The notes below the pieces were generated by a model. It saw only the letters and a list, made by a program, of their open reading frames with translations. It made no database searches and was not told the DNA's origin. A stretch of DNA of 64,000 bases from Lacihabitans sp. CCS-44 (GTDB lineage Bacteria > Bacteroidota > Bacteroidia > Cytophagales > Spirosomataceae), in NCBI RefSeq assembly GCF_024343735.1, contig NZ_RJUE01000003.1, positions 62,001-126,000 of the forward strand, written 5' to 3'. Position 1 is the stretch's first letter. Each line of letters begins with the position of its first letter. The translations under genes were made by a program, and so were the position numbers. Positions 53,494 to 62,211 of the stretch are shown here, piece by piece.

Positions 53494-55355
53494 TGAAAAT
53501 GAAAATGTATAAAAAAATAATAATTTCACTCTTTACAGTTTCGTTTTTTGCCACGAGTTGCAACGACGATTTTGTAAATACAACTCCCCTCGACCAGCTT
53601 TCGCAAGAAGTGGTTTGGGGCGATGCTTCACTTGCTGAGGCTTTTGTAAGTGAGCTTTATGGTGGTTTGGGAGTTGGGGGTTTTGACGAGCAAATGTTGG
53701 CTTCCCTTACTGATGAGGCTATATTTACCCATCCAGGTCGCAATATCACTACGCACACTGAGGGCAGAATAAATCCTGCCGATCCAGGTTGGATAAACGG
53801 AACGCTTTCTTGGGTTAACATGTACCAAAGAATCAGAGCTGCAAACTTGGCTTTGGAAAACTTGGCAGCACCAAAGTTTCCTAATACCAACAATATTGTG
53901 GACAGATTGATAGGTGAGTCTAAATTTATGAGAGCCTACTACTATCATCAGTTGTTGAGATATTACGGTGGAGTGCCAATTGTTGACAAAGCCTTTTCTT
54001 TGAATGACTCAGACTTTTTGGGAGTAAGAAACACCTATGAAGAATGCGTGAATTTCATCATTAAAGATTTGGATGAGGCTGCTACAAAACTGGATGGCAA
54101 GTCTTTACAAAAAGGTAGAGCCACGAAAGCTGCAGCATTAGCTCTTAAATCAAGAGTATTGATATATGCAGCAAGCGATATGGCTGACATTCCCACTGCA
54201 AAAACAAAATCTAAAGCTTTGGCATCTTATGCTACCCCTCAGTTGGTTGGATATGTTTCAGGAAGCCGTGCAGATCGTTGGCAAAAAGCCAAAGCAGCCG
54301 CCAAAGCTGTTTTGGACCTTTCTGGATATGGTTTCCAAACCAATCTTTCAGCACCTGTTTCTGCAGATGTGGCGACTACCAATTATATGAATCAATCTTT
54401 ATCAATGAATGGTGGTCAGGCAGAAATGATTTTTGGCAGATATTTCATACCGACCAAAAATGAAAACGGCGGTAGAATTGGCCTATTCAATGGACCAAAC
54501 GGGTACAACAACTGGGCGGGCAATACACCGATTCAGGAGCTTGTAGATGATTACGAAATGATGGATGGAAGCAAGTTTGACTGGTCAAAACCTGAGCATG
54601 CGTCTAATCCATATGCAAACAGAGATCCAAGAATGAAAGCTACCATTATGTATGAAGGATCGCCTTGGAAACCACGTTCAGCATCTGCTGCTCCGTTGGA
54701 TCCTGCAAATCAGATTCAAACTGGTGAGTATGAAGTAAATCCAGGAGGTGTAAAGAAAACGCACTTTGGATTAGATACACGTAAAAGTAGCATAGAAGAC
54801 TGGAACGGAAGTTACACCGGATATTACATGCGTAAATTCACCAATCCTAGTGCCGCTATTGTTGACCAAAACTCTTGGCAACAAATTCCTTGGCCATTCT
54901 TACGCTATACAGAAGCTATATTTAACTACGTGGAAGCATGTATCGAATTGGGTGAAGAAGCTGAGGCCAAAACTTGGTTGAACAAAGTACGTTTTAGAGC
55001 AGGTATGCCAGCAATCACAGAAACAGGTGGTGCATTGAAAAATCGCTATAGAAACGAGCGTAGAGTAGAAATGGTATTTGAAGAGCAACGCTATCATGAT
55101 GCTCGTCGTTGGATGATACCAACCGAAACATTGGGCCGCAAGGCAAGTATTATAAATGTAAAAGGAACGCTAAAAGCTGGTAAAACAGTGGCCATTTACA
55201 AATATGACCCAGAAAACTACAATTATTCTTACACAGTAGGAAAAATTGACCCGGGTAAAGAGAACCGTAACTGGGACGATAAAATTTACTTCCTGCCGAT
55301 TCATCGCGATGAAATCAACAGGAATAATAAATTGATTCAAAACCCTGGTTATTAA
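53493..55355 (+). CDS. susD: SusD/RagB family outer-membrane lipoprotein
   Basis: 620 residues. The N-terminus IISLFTVSFFATSCND is a lipoprotein signal with a cysteine, giving a surface lipoprotein. SusD-like TPR helices are seen in LRYYGGVPIVDKAF and RNERRVEMVFEEQRYHDARRW, and the C-terminal end NRNNKLIQNPGY is the classic SusD ending. It captures a glycan or peptide and passes it to SusC. It starts with the shared base of the preceding stop (TAATG), so translation is coupled. A strong terminator at 55384 ends the unit. Confidence 0.95.
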   Translation: MKMKMYKKIIISLFTVSFFATSCNDDFVNTTPLDQLSQEVVWGDASLAEAFVSELYGGLGVGGFDEQMLASLTDEAIFTHPGRNITTHTEGRINPADPGWINGTLSWVNMYQRIRAANLALENLAAPKFPNTNNIVDRLIGESKFMRAYYYHQLLRYYGGVPIVDKAFSLNDSDFLGVRNTYEECVNFIIKDLDEAATKLDGKSLQKGRATKAAALALKSRVLIYAASDMADIPTAKTKSKALASYATPQLVGYVSGSRADRWQKAKAAAKAVLDLSGYGFQTNLSAPVSADVATTNYMNQSLSMNGGQAEMIFGRYFIPTKNENGGRIGLFNGPNGYNNWAGNTPIQELVDDYEMMDGSKFDWSKPEHASNPYANRDPRMKATIMYEGSPWKPRSASAAPLDPANQIQTGEYEVNPGGVKKTHFGLDTRKSSIEDWNGSYTGYYMRKFTNPSAAIVDQNSWQQIPWPFLRYTEAIFNYVEACIELGEEAEAKTWLNKVRFRAGMPAITETGGALKNRYRNERRVEMVFEEQRYHDARRWMIPTETLGRKASIINVKGTLKAGKTVAIYKYDPENYNYSYTVGKIDPGKENRNWDDKIYFLPIHRDEINRNNKLIQNPGY

Positions 55356-55383
55356 TTTTTATTCAATCACTTGATGGAAACGG

Positions 55384-55417
55384 AAAACTATCCCTATTTT
55401 TGGGATAGTTTTTTTTT
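55384..55417 (+). terminator. Intrinsic terminator of the susC-susD unit
   Basis: Perfect nine-base stem AACTATCCC/GGGATAGTT with loop TATTTTT and eight following T. It lies 30 bases past the susD stop. Confidence 0.9.
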
Positions 55418-55520
55418 GAAAAGAACCGTAAAACTAAATCTTGATGGAATAGCATTTAACCGTATATTAGAACTCTGATTTCGTTCAAAAAATCGTTCTG
55501 AAAAGACTTTGAGGAGAAGA

Positions 55521-55575
55521 TTTACCACAAAGGACACATAGGAATTTCACAAAGTTCCACAGAGAAATACACTAA
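55521..55575 (+). repeat. CACAAAG-type intergenic repeat, copy 1
   Basis: Units TTTACCACAAAG, then GACACATAGG, ATTTCACAAAG and TTCCACAGAG follow each other. The 12-mer TTTACCACAAAG is identical to the start of copy 2 at 62044-62055. It lies between the terminator of susD and the next gene. Confidence 0.6.
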
Positions 55576-55634
55576 AAAAACTTACATAATACTTATATTC
55601 AATAATTTAACTTCTTGTTTTTGACCAATCAACC

Positions 55635-58600
55635 ATGACCTTAAAATTCTTAAAATATACTTCAATAGCTATCATTTGCACATTGGCCTCATGTAAAAAA
55701 GATGGTGACGACATTTCTGAATCCGAGGGTTCTCCCCTATTTACTTTACTCAGCAATGACCAAACCAACCTTAGTTTTCAAAACAACCTAGAGGAAGGTC
55801 CGAATACCAACATCTTGATGTACGAGTATTTCTATAATGGTGCTGGAGTAAGTACCGCAGATTACAACAATGATGGTTTGTTGGATGTATATTTTGTGTC
55901 CAACATGGGTGAAAACAAACTTTATCTTAACAGAGGGCAAATGCGTTTTGAGGATTACACCGTAGAGTCTGGTGCTGGTGGAAGGCCAGGCCCATGGAAA
56001 ACGGGCGTAACCTCTGTAGATATCAACGCCGATGGCAAAATGGACATTTATCTCAGTTATTCAGGAAGTTTACCGGCCGAAAAACGTGTTAATCAATTAT
56101 TTATCAACAAGGGAAATGACGCATCAGGCACGCCAATTTTCGAGGAAAAAGCGGCAGAATATGGCCTGAATCACTCTGGGTATTGTAACCAAGCTTACTT
56201 TTTTGATTATGATAAAGACGGTGATTTGGATGCTTTGATGCTAAACCATAATCCAAAAAATTTACCTTTATTGAACGAAACAGGTACTGCCGCAATGTTG
56301 AAAATTGATAGCCCACAAATGGGTTTAAGATTCTATAAAAACAACAGCGACAAATTCCAAGATCAAACGCAAGCTGCCAGAATCAGTGGTTCAGAACTCA
56401 GTTATGGACTTGGACTGGGCATTTCTGACCTCAACAACGACGGCTGGCCGGATTTTTATGTTTCTAACGACTATTCCGTGCCCGATTATCTCTACATCAA
56501 CAACAAAAACGGCACTTTCACCAATCAGTTGTCCATTTCGATGGGTCATACGAGTCAATTTTCGATGGGAAATGACATTGCGGATATCAACAACGACGGC
56601 CACAACGATGTTTTTACGCTCGACATGCTGCCTGAAGACAATGCCCGTCAGAAATTACTTTTGGCACCCGATAATTTTGCCAAATTTGAACAAAACATCC
56701 GCAGCGGTTTCTATTACCAATACATGCGAAACATGCTGCACCTAAATAACGGAAACGGCACTTTTTCGGAAATCGGGCAATTGGCTGGCGTATCCAATAC
56801 TGACTGGTCTTGGTCCGCACTTTTGGCTGATTATGACAACGACGGCTGGAAAGACCTTTTTGTGAGCAATGGCTACTTGCGAGACTACACCAACCTCGAT
56901 TTTATCAAATATATGGAAAACTACGTGACCATGAAAGGCCGCTTGCAGCGTGAGGATGTTTTGGAAATCATCAAACAAATGCCTGCCTCCAATGTATCCA
57001 ACTATATTTTCAAAAACAAAGGCGATTTGACCTTTAAGAACCAAACCAAAAACTGGGGCTTGGAGCGAGCGTCCAACTCCAACGGCTCAGTTTATGCCGA
57101 TTTTGACAATGATGGCGATTTAGATTTACTCATCAACAACATCAATCAGCCTGTGTTTTTATACCAAAACGAAGCTAACAAGACTGCTAACTACCTCAAA
57201 ATAAACCTAAAAGGAGATCAACAAAATACTTTGGGCATTGGAGCCACCGTACAAGTTTTCGAAAAAGGCAAAGTGCAGCAGAGCGAGCAGTATTTGAGTC
57301 GTGGCTACTTGTCTTCTGTCTCTCCTATCCTACATTTTGGTTTAGGAAAATCTCCCGAAGTAGATTCCATCATAGTGACGTGGAACAGCGGTTTTTCGGA
57401 GAAAATAGGTAAAACCAAAGCTAACCAAACGCTAACTTTGGGTGAGATAAACGCCAAACTAAAACGCAACAGAAATACTAAAACTCAAAGTCCAATTTTT
57501 AAAGAAGAAAGCTCAGGGATTGACTTTGTACATCAGATAGAGAACGTAAATGACTTTGAACGTCAATTGCTTTTGCCAAGTCAACTCTCCTACTCAGGCC
57601 CATGTATGACCAAAGGCAACCTAAATGCTGATGGATTAGAGGACATTGCAATCGGCGGCGGGAAAAACCAAGCTACTGCCATTTATTTTCAGCAAAAAGG
57701 CGGAAAATTTCAGAAGAAAAGTATAGCAGTTTTTGAGAAAGATAAAGCTTTCACCGATGGTGACATCGTGATTTTTGATGCAAATAATGACCAGAAAAAC
57801 GATATTCTGGTAGTCAGTGGTGGATATAATCAATTGGCCGAAAACGATAGCTTGTTACAAGACCGATTGTATCTCAACCAAGGAAATAATACTTTCACTC
57901 GGTCGGCTTTTCCAAAATTGGCTGGAAGCAAATCTTGTGTAAGAGCAAATGACATCAACAAAGATGGATTTATGGATTTGTTTGTCGGTACACGTTTTAC
58001 ACCTGGCAAATACCCGCAAAGTCCGGGTAGTTATTTGCTCATCAACAACAAAAAAGGTGGATTTACAGACCAAACCAAAGCATTTAGTGCAGAATTGGCC
58101 AATATAGGTATGGTTACAGATGCCGTATGGGTGGATTTGAATGAGGACAAAACCAACGAATTGCTCATCGTGGGTGAGTTTGTGCCGCTCACTGTTTTAC
58201 AGCTAAAAGGCCAGACTTTTGAAAATACTACTGAAGATTATTTCGACCAGAAATATGCTGGATGGTGGAACAAAATAGCCATTGGCGATTTTAACCAAGA
58301 CCAAAAACCGGATATTTTGATAGGAAACATGGGCCTGAACACGCAGTTTAGAGCCTCCAAAGACCAGCCCGTTGAAATGTACGCCAAAGATTTTGACAAA
58401 AACGGCTCTGTTGACCCTATTTTGTGCTATTACATTCAAGGCAAAAGCTACCCTTTTGTTACCCGAGATGAATTGCTCAACCAGTTGCCTTACCTCAAGC
58501 CGAACTACACCAATTACGAGAGTTTTTCGAAGGTAATCATGACCGAAATATTCAAAAACGACGAACTCAATGATGCCCAACATTTGGAAGCCAATCACAT

Positions 58601-58949
58601 GGCCACTACCCTATTTTTGAGCGGCAAAGATGGTAAATATCAAATGAGCAACTTGCCGATTCAAGCCCAATATTCTTCTGTAAATAGCATATCCATAATG
58701 GATTACAACAAAGATGGGCACCAAGATTTACTCTTAACAGGCAACAACAGCTACGCCAAACTACGGCTAGGAAAATTAGACGCCAACTACGGAACCCTAC
58801 TCCAAGGCAACGGTAAAGGTGGCTTCATTTACATTCCACAAACCCTTTCTGGACTAAAAATTTGGGGTGATGTGAGGAGTTCAGTGGTGTTTGACAAAAA
58901 GGTATTATTTGGGGTTAATGGTGGGAAGGTTTTGGGGGTTGGGTGGTGA
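55635..58949 (+). CDS. ASPIC/UnbV and VCBS-repeat lipoprotein
   Basis: 1104 residues. The lipobox is CTLASC, so a lipoprotein anchored to the membrane. Several FG-GAP/VCBS-type repeats with D-x-D/N-x-D-G calcium-like motifs occur (DYNNDGLLDVYFVSN, DINADGKMDIYLS, DYDKDGDLDALM, DINNDGHNDVFTLD, DYDNDGWKDLFVSN), then an ASPIC/UnbV module (NTLGIGATVQVFEKG and YLSSVSPILHFGLGK, about 525-590), then further VCBS repeats to the end. Similar proteins sit next to Sus pairs in Bacteroidota and probably bind sugars or act at the surface. It likely belongs with the SusCD unit, though a terminator separates them. G+C content is patchy within the gene. Confidence 0.9.
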   Translation: MTLKFLKYTSIAIICTLASCKKDGDDISESEGSPLFTLLSNDQTNLSFQNNLEEGPNTNILMYEYFYNGAGVSTADYNNDGLLDVYFVSNMGENKLYLNRGQMRFEDYTVESGAGGRPGPWKTGVTSVDINADGKMDIYLSYSGSLPAEKRVNQLFINKGNDASGTPIFEEKAAEYGLNHSGYCNQAYFFDYDKDGDLDALMLNHNPKNLPLLNETGTAAMLKIDSPQMGLRFYKNNSDKFQDQTQAARISGSELSYGLGLGISDLNNDGWPDFYVSNDYSVPDYLYINNKNGTFTNQLSISMGHTSQFSMGNDIADINNDGHNDVFTLDMLPEDNARQKLLLAPDNFAKFEQNIRSGFYYQYMRNMLHLNNGNGTFSEIGQLAGVSNTDWSWSALLADYDNDGWKDLFVSNGYLRDYTNLDFIKYMENYVTMKGRLQREDVLEIIKQMPASNVSNYIFKNKGDLTFKNQTKNWGLERASNSNGSVYADFDNDGDLDLLINNINQPVFLYQNEANKTANYLKINLKGDQQNTLGIGATVQVFEKGKVQQSEQYLSRGYLSSVSPILHFGLGKSPEVDSIIVTWNSGFSEKIGKTKANQTLTLGEINAKLKRNRNTKTQSPIFKEESSGIDFVHQIENVNDFERQLLLPSQLSYSGPCMTKGNLNADGLEDIAIGGGKNQATAIYFQQKGGKFQKKSIAVFEKDKAFTDGDIVIFDANNDQKNDILVVSGGYNQLAENDSLLQDRLYLNQGNNTFTRSAFPKLAGSKSCVRANDINKDGFMDLFVGTRFTPGKYPQSPGSYLLINNKKGGFTDQTKAFSAELANIGMVTDAVWVDLNEDKTNELLIVGEFVPLTVLQLKGQTFENTTEDYFDQKYAGWWNKIAIGDFNQDQKPDILIGNMGLNTQFRASKDQPVEMYAKDFDKNGSVDPILCYYIQGKSYPFVTRDELLNQLPYLKPNYTNYESFSKVIMTEIFKNDELNDAQHLEANHMATTLFLSGKDGKYQMSNLPIQAQYSSVNSISIMDYNKDGHQDLLLTGNNSYAKLRLGKLDANYGTLLQGNGKGGFIYIPQTLSGLKIWGDVRSSVVFDKKVLFGVNGGKVLGVGW

Positions 58950-59048
58950 GTTTTTATTAAATTTTGGACTGGAATTACAAATAAAACTTATTTAGATTTA
59001 TGTGATATGAAAATTTAAATTTAAACCATAAAATCCTTAATATTTCAC

Positions 59049-61259
59049 ATGTATTACAGATTAAAGAAAATATTGAATAAACCGACAAATATTGATTCAA
59101 AATCCCTTTTTGAATTTACAGTAAATATTTTAATCCAAAAAATAAGCAGCTATTATTCAAAATATCCGATAATCAATAAATATCTAACGCACTTACAATG
59201 GACAAATATTATTTTTGGGGTTGCTAATAGTACAAATAACAGTTTGCTATCCCAAGTTGCCAGAGACTATAATTTTTATTTAATCAGGCAAGGTAATAAG
59301 TACAAATGGAATATTCGTAAAATCTTCGAAGAACACCCAGATTTTTTTGAAGATTCTGAAAAGAATACTTCTCAAAATGACCTAAATATTTTCCAAGAAT
59401 TGGAAATCGCACTAAATGATGAAATTTACATTTCTAAGAAGAATACACAAAAAAACACTTTTAATATTTCAAATTTAGGTACAATAAGAATTGACAAACA
59501 TACAGAAATCTATTTGACAGAAATCATAATTGAAGAAGATGATGACCCAAAATTATTTGAAGGCCTTCCTTTTATAATTAAAATAGGGGGATTAAGCTTC
59601 GATGCAGTCATATTAGATTTTGACAAGTTAAAAAATATTGTATACTTTGACTCCCCATATCCATTATTAAAATACCAAGGTACAAAAAGACTAATAATCG
59701 ACTCATCATGGTTGCTTGAAAAACTCAAAGAAAGAATCATTGATTTTAAAAATTCAAAATTTGAAACCAAGCCAATAAATAAACTTTTACTAAAACAGTA
59801 CTATCCATCAAAAATACATACACCTGCATTTGACCCACTTTCTTACGAAAAATTTTTCAATAAAAATGATATACTAGATAATTCTCAAAAAGATGCATTT
59901 CATAACTCAATAGAAAATGATATAACCCTAATTTGGGGGCCTCCAGGAACCGGTAAATCTCACACTTTAAGTAGGATTTTGTACCATTTTCTCAGAAAAA
60001 ATGAGAAGACAGTTGTTTGTTGTATAGCTAATGTGGCTTTAGATAGTCTTATATTAAAGTTTACAGAATTACTTGAGCTTCTTGAAAAAAACAATTTATT
60101 ACAAAAAGAATATAAGAATGACAGTATTTTAAGATTGGGTCACACCAGAAATATTGATGTTCTAGAGAAAGATTTCATTTTTCCTAAAAATTTTAAAATT
60201 GATAAACTGAGAGATGAAATAACCGAGTTGAAAAAAAGTCTACTTTCGCCTGACATTGAAGAAATCGTTAAAATTAGTAAACTCAAAGAAATTAAGGATA
60301 AAGGAGAAGATTTAAAAAAAGAGATTGACTCACTTATTTTCAACGCAAAAATAATTTTTACAACAATTTCAAAATTTCATGTAGACAATAGCTTAAACCA
60401 ACTAGATTTTGATAATTTGGTGATAGACGAGGCAAGCATGGTATCAGTACCCCATTTTATTGCTCTTACAAAAGAGGTGAATCAAAGACTTATAATTGCT
60501 GGAGACTTTAGACAGCTCGGTCCGGTTGTATTATCTCAAACAGGATTATCACAAAAGTGGTTACATCAAGACATTTTCGAATTTGGAGGAATTAATCAAA
60601 GAAATGCACAACTAGACAGCTCACTTCTAAGTCAACTTTTAATTCAACGAAGGTCCCATGAATCCATTTGTTATCTAATTAACAGGCCATTTTATCAAAA
60701 CAAATTAATCTCTAATTCAGCATTCGACAACTCAAAGATTATAAATTCCGAACCGTTTAAAGGAAAAGTAATAAACTATTTTGAACTTTCGAATGAAAAA
60801 TTATTTCAGGTTTCAAGAACAAAAAAAGGTTCCAGATTCAACATGTATTCAGCCTTTGTTATTATACAAGTATTGGAGGTATACTTTAAATTAAACTCTC
60901 AATTTCAGATTGGTGTAATTACACCATACAGAGGCCAGGTTCGACAAATCAATGACCTCTTGTTAAAATCAGAATTCTCGAAAAAGTTCAAAGAAAATCT
61001 AAAAATTGGCACAATACACTCATTTCAAGGTTCTGAAGCTGACATAATAATTTTAGATTTAGTAGATAGCAAACATGAAAAAATAGGTCGGCTTTTCTGC
61101 CATGATCAAGGAAAAAGACTGGTAAATGTAGCAATAAGTAGAGCGAAGTCTAAACTAATTGTGGTTGGGGATGCCAATATATTCAGCTCAGGTCTTGGTA
61201 ATAACAATATAGATGACTCAGTTAAATGGATAATGAATAAAATATCAAAATCACGATAA
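59049..61259 (+). CDS. Superfamily 1 (UPF1/DNA2-like) helicase
   Basis: 736 residues. The first 290 residues have no recognised domain. Motif I GPPGTGKS is at 297-304 with Lys303; motif II is IDEAS with Asp460 and Glu461; IAGDFRQLGPVVL is motif III (about 480-492); FQGSEADIIILDLVDS is motif V; and VNVAISRAKSKLIVVGD is motif VI. This is the AAA_11/AAA_12 layout of UPF1-like helicases; such proteins appear in bacterial defence and repair loci. It is markedly A+T rich, more than the genes around it, and is followed by a 99-residue gene 46 bases on. Function in this organism unknown. Confidence 0.88.
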   Translation: MYYRLKKILNKPTNIDSKSLFEFTVNILIQKISSYYSKYPIINKYLTHLQWTNIIFGVANSTNNSLLSQVARDYNFYLIRQGNKYKWNIRKIFEEHPDFFEDSEKNTSQNDLNIFQELEIALNDEIYISKKNTQKNTFNISNLGTIRIDKHTEIYLTEIIIEEDDDPKLFEGLPFIIKIGGLSFDAVILDFDKLKNIVYFDSPYPLLKYQGTKRLIIDSSWLLEKLKERIIDFKNSKFETKPINKLLLKQYYPSKIHTPAFDPLSYEKFFNKNDILDNSQKDAFHNSIENDITLIWGPPGTGKSHTLSRILYHFLRKNEKTVVCCIANVALDSLILKFTELLELLEKNNLLQKEYKNDSILRLGHTRNIDVLEKDFIFPKNFKIDKLRDEITELKKSLLSPDIEEIVKISKLKEIKDKGEDLKKEIDSLIFNAKIIFTTISKFHVDNSLNQLDFDNLVIDEASMVSVPHFIALTKEVNQRLIIAGDFRQLGPVVLSQTGLSQKWLHQDIFEFGGINQRNAQLDSSLLSQLLIQRRSHESICYLINRPFYQNKLISNSAFDNSKIINSEPFKGKVINYFELSNEKLFQVSRTKKGSRFNMYSAFVIIQVLEVYFKLNSQFQIGVITPYRGQVRQINDLLLKSEFSKKFKENLKIGTIHSFQGSEADIIILDLVDSKHEKIGRLFCHDQGKRLVNVAISRAKSKLIVVGDANIFSSGLGNNNIDDSVKWIMNKISKSR

Positions 61260-61304
61260 ATCCCTTATCTTTATATTTAAAATTAACTTATCAGTCTTGT
61301 CCTT

Positions 61305-61604
61305 ATGCCAAAACAAATTTACTTAGATGACATAGATGTATTGCACTACTTTCGCGATCGTATAAACATTCAAAATTTTTACGCTATTACTGATTCAGAA
61401 ATTAATCGAATAAGACAGATAAAATTATTTTATGATAGAGATTTATTAAAAGTACCTGACACAGAAGAAATTATGGCATATAAAGTTGAATTCGTTTTAT
61501 CCAAAGACTCTTTTACTGACATCTTTAAAACAAATCTAGAAAATTCTATCAGTATTCCGATCAATAGAATTGAATTCGTTTCAAGATTTTCATATCCTTC
61601 ATAA
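61305..61604 (+). CDS. Hypothetical 99-residue protein after the helicase
   Basis: 99 residues; no family recognised. It is soluble, mixed alpha/beta, with YLDDIDVLHYFRDRI and DTEEIMAYKVEFVLSKDSF, ending in a short strand region (IEFVSRFSYPS). Same strand as the helicase, 46 bases downstream, same high A+T content, so a partner of the helicase by position. It could not be assigned to a toxin or antitoxin class. Whether it is truly translated is likely but unproven. Confidence 0.65.
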   Translation: MPKQIYLDDIDVLHYFRDRINIQNFYAITDSEINRIRQIKLFYDRDLLKVPDTEEIMAYKVEFVLSKDSFTDIFKTNLENSISIPINRIEFVSRFSYPS

Positions 61605-61664
61605 TAATGCAAACCTTACAAAATTTTAATATTTTAGAGATTAATTCGAAAAATCATAATTGTG

Positions 61665-61967
61665 TTACCCCACTCTCAAAAAAGGCTTCAAGTTTGGCGG
61701 ATTTAGTTCAAAACAGCTTTTCTCTTCCAACAGGTCGTAGCCTCTTTGCATTCTAAGCCAGAAATCGGCATTTCCACCAAAAACAGTCTCAATTCTTAAT
61801 GCTATGTTTGGGGTAATGGATCCTGAGCTGTTCAAAATTTTTGAAAGTGTAACTCTTGAAACTTGCAATAATTCGGCTGCTTCGCTTACCGTTAAATCTA
61901 AAGGTTTCAATACATCTTCCCTTAAAATTATGCCAGGGTGTATGTTTGTATTTAAGTTTCTTTTCAT
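61665..61967 (-). CDS. higA: HigA family antitoxin
   Basis: 100 residues from the ATG at 61967. NIHPGIILREDVLKPLDLTVSEAAE at the N-terminus, then the XRE helix-turn-helix LLQVSRVTLSKILNSSGSI, and IETVFGGNADFWLRMQRGYDL are the HigA/VapI signature. Such antitoxins bind the promoter and neutralise a RelE-type mRNA ribonuclease, HigB, normally encoded just upstream. No HigB of full length exists upstream here: only a 10-codon open frame (61969-62001). So the gene is an orphan antitoxin, or its toxin was lost. It has its own strong promoter at 62024-62054. Confidence 0.9.
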   Translation of the reverse strand: MKRNLNTNIHPGIILREDVLKPLDLTVSEAAELLQVSRVTLSKILNSSGSITPNIALRIETVFGGNADFWLRMQRGYDLLEEKSCFELNPPNLKPFLRVG

Positions 61968-61968
61968 A

Positions 61969-62001
61969 TTATTGGTGATGGTCAAACGAGTCTACATTCA
62001 T
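61969..62001 (-). pseudogene. Ten-codon leader frame before higA, possible higB remnant
   Basis: ATG at 62001 reads MNVDSFDHHQ then stop; the stop and the higA ATG are separated by a single base (TAA-T-ATG). The ending in xVD-x-x-D-x-H resembles the C-terminal ends of HigB/RelE toxins, where a His near the terminus is common. It may also be a regulatory leader peptide. The likeness rests on very few residues. Confidence 0.3.
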
Positions 62002-62023
62002 AACTTCTTGTTTGATATTTAGG

Positions 62024-62054
62024 CAAATTTAGAAATACTTTTTTTTACCACAAA
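62024..62054 (-). promoter_or_regulatory. Promoter of higA
   Basis: On the minus strand TTTG at 62051-62054, a spacer of exactly 19 bases, then TAAATTTG at 62024-62031. Both boxes fit the Bacteroidota consensus. The upstream box lies within the repeat at 62044-62139. Confidence 0.7.
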
Positions 62055-62139
62055 GTATCTCAGAGTTTTGCACGAAGGTTCTCAGAGTTTTTCAATTCTA
62101 TGCTAAAAACACTTTGCGACTTTCCGTCTTTGCGGTAAA
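62044..62139. repeat. CACAAAG-type repeat, copy 2, with inverted ends
   Basis: TTTACCACAAAG at 62044-62055 faces CTTTGCGGTAAA at 62128-62139, an inverted match of 11 of 12 bases. Between lie TCTCAGAG, GCACGAAGG and TCTCAGAG units and, near the right end, CTTTGCGAC, TTTCCGTC. It lies between higA and the next gene. Confidence 0.6.
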
Positions 62140-62211
62140 ATATTGGGCTTTACCCTTAAAAATCGCTTCGGAATACTTTTTTTAACTAACTTCATCCAAA
62201 AAAAATCACCC

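Noticed and set aside
61665-62001. Complete HigBA toxin-antitoxin pair
   Set aside because: Only HigA is complete; the frame before it is ten codons long.
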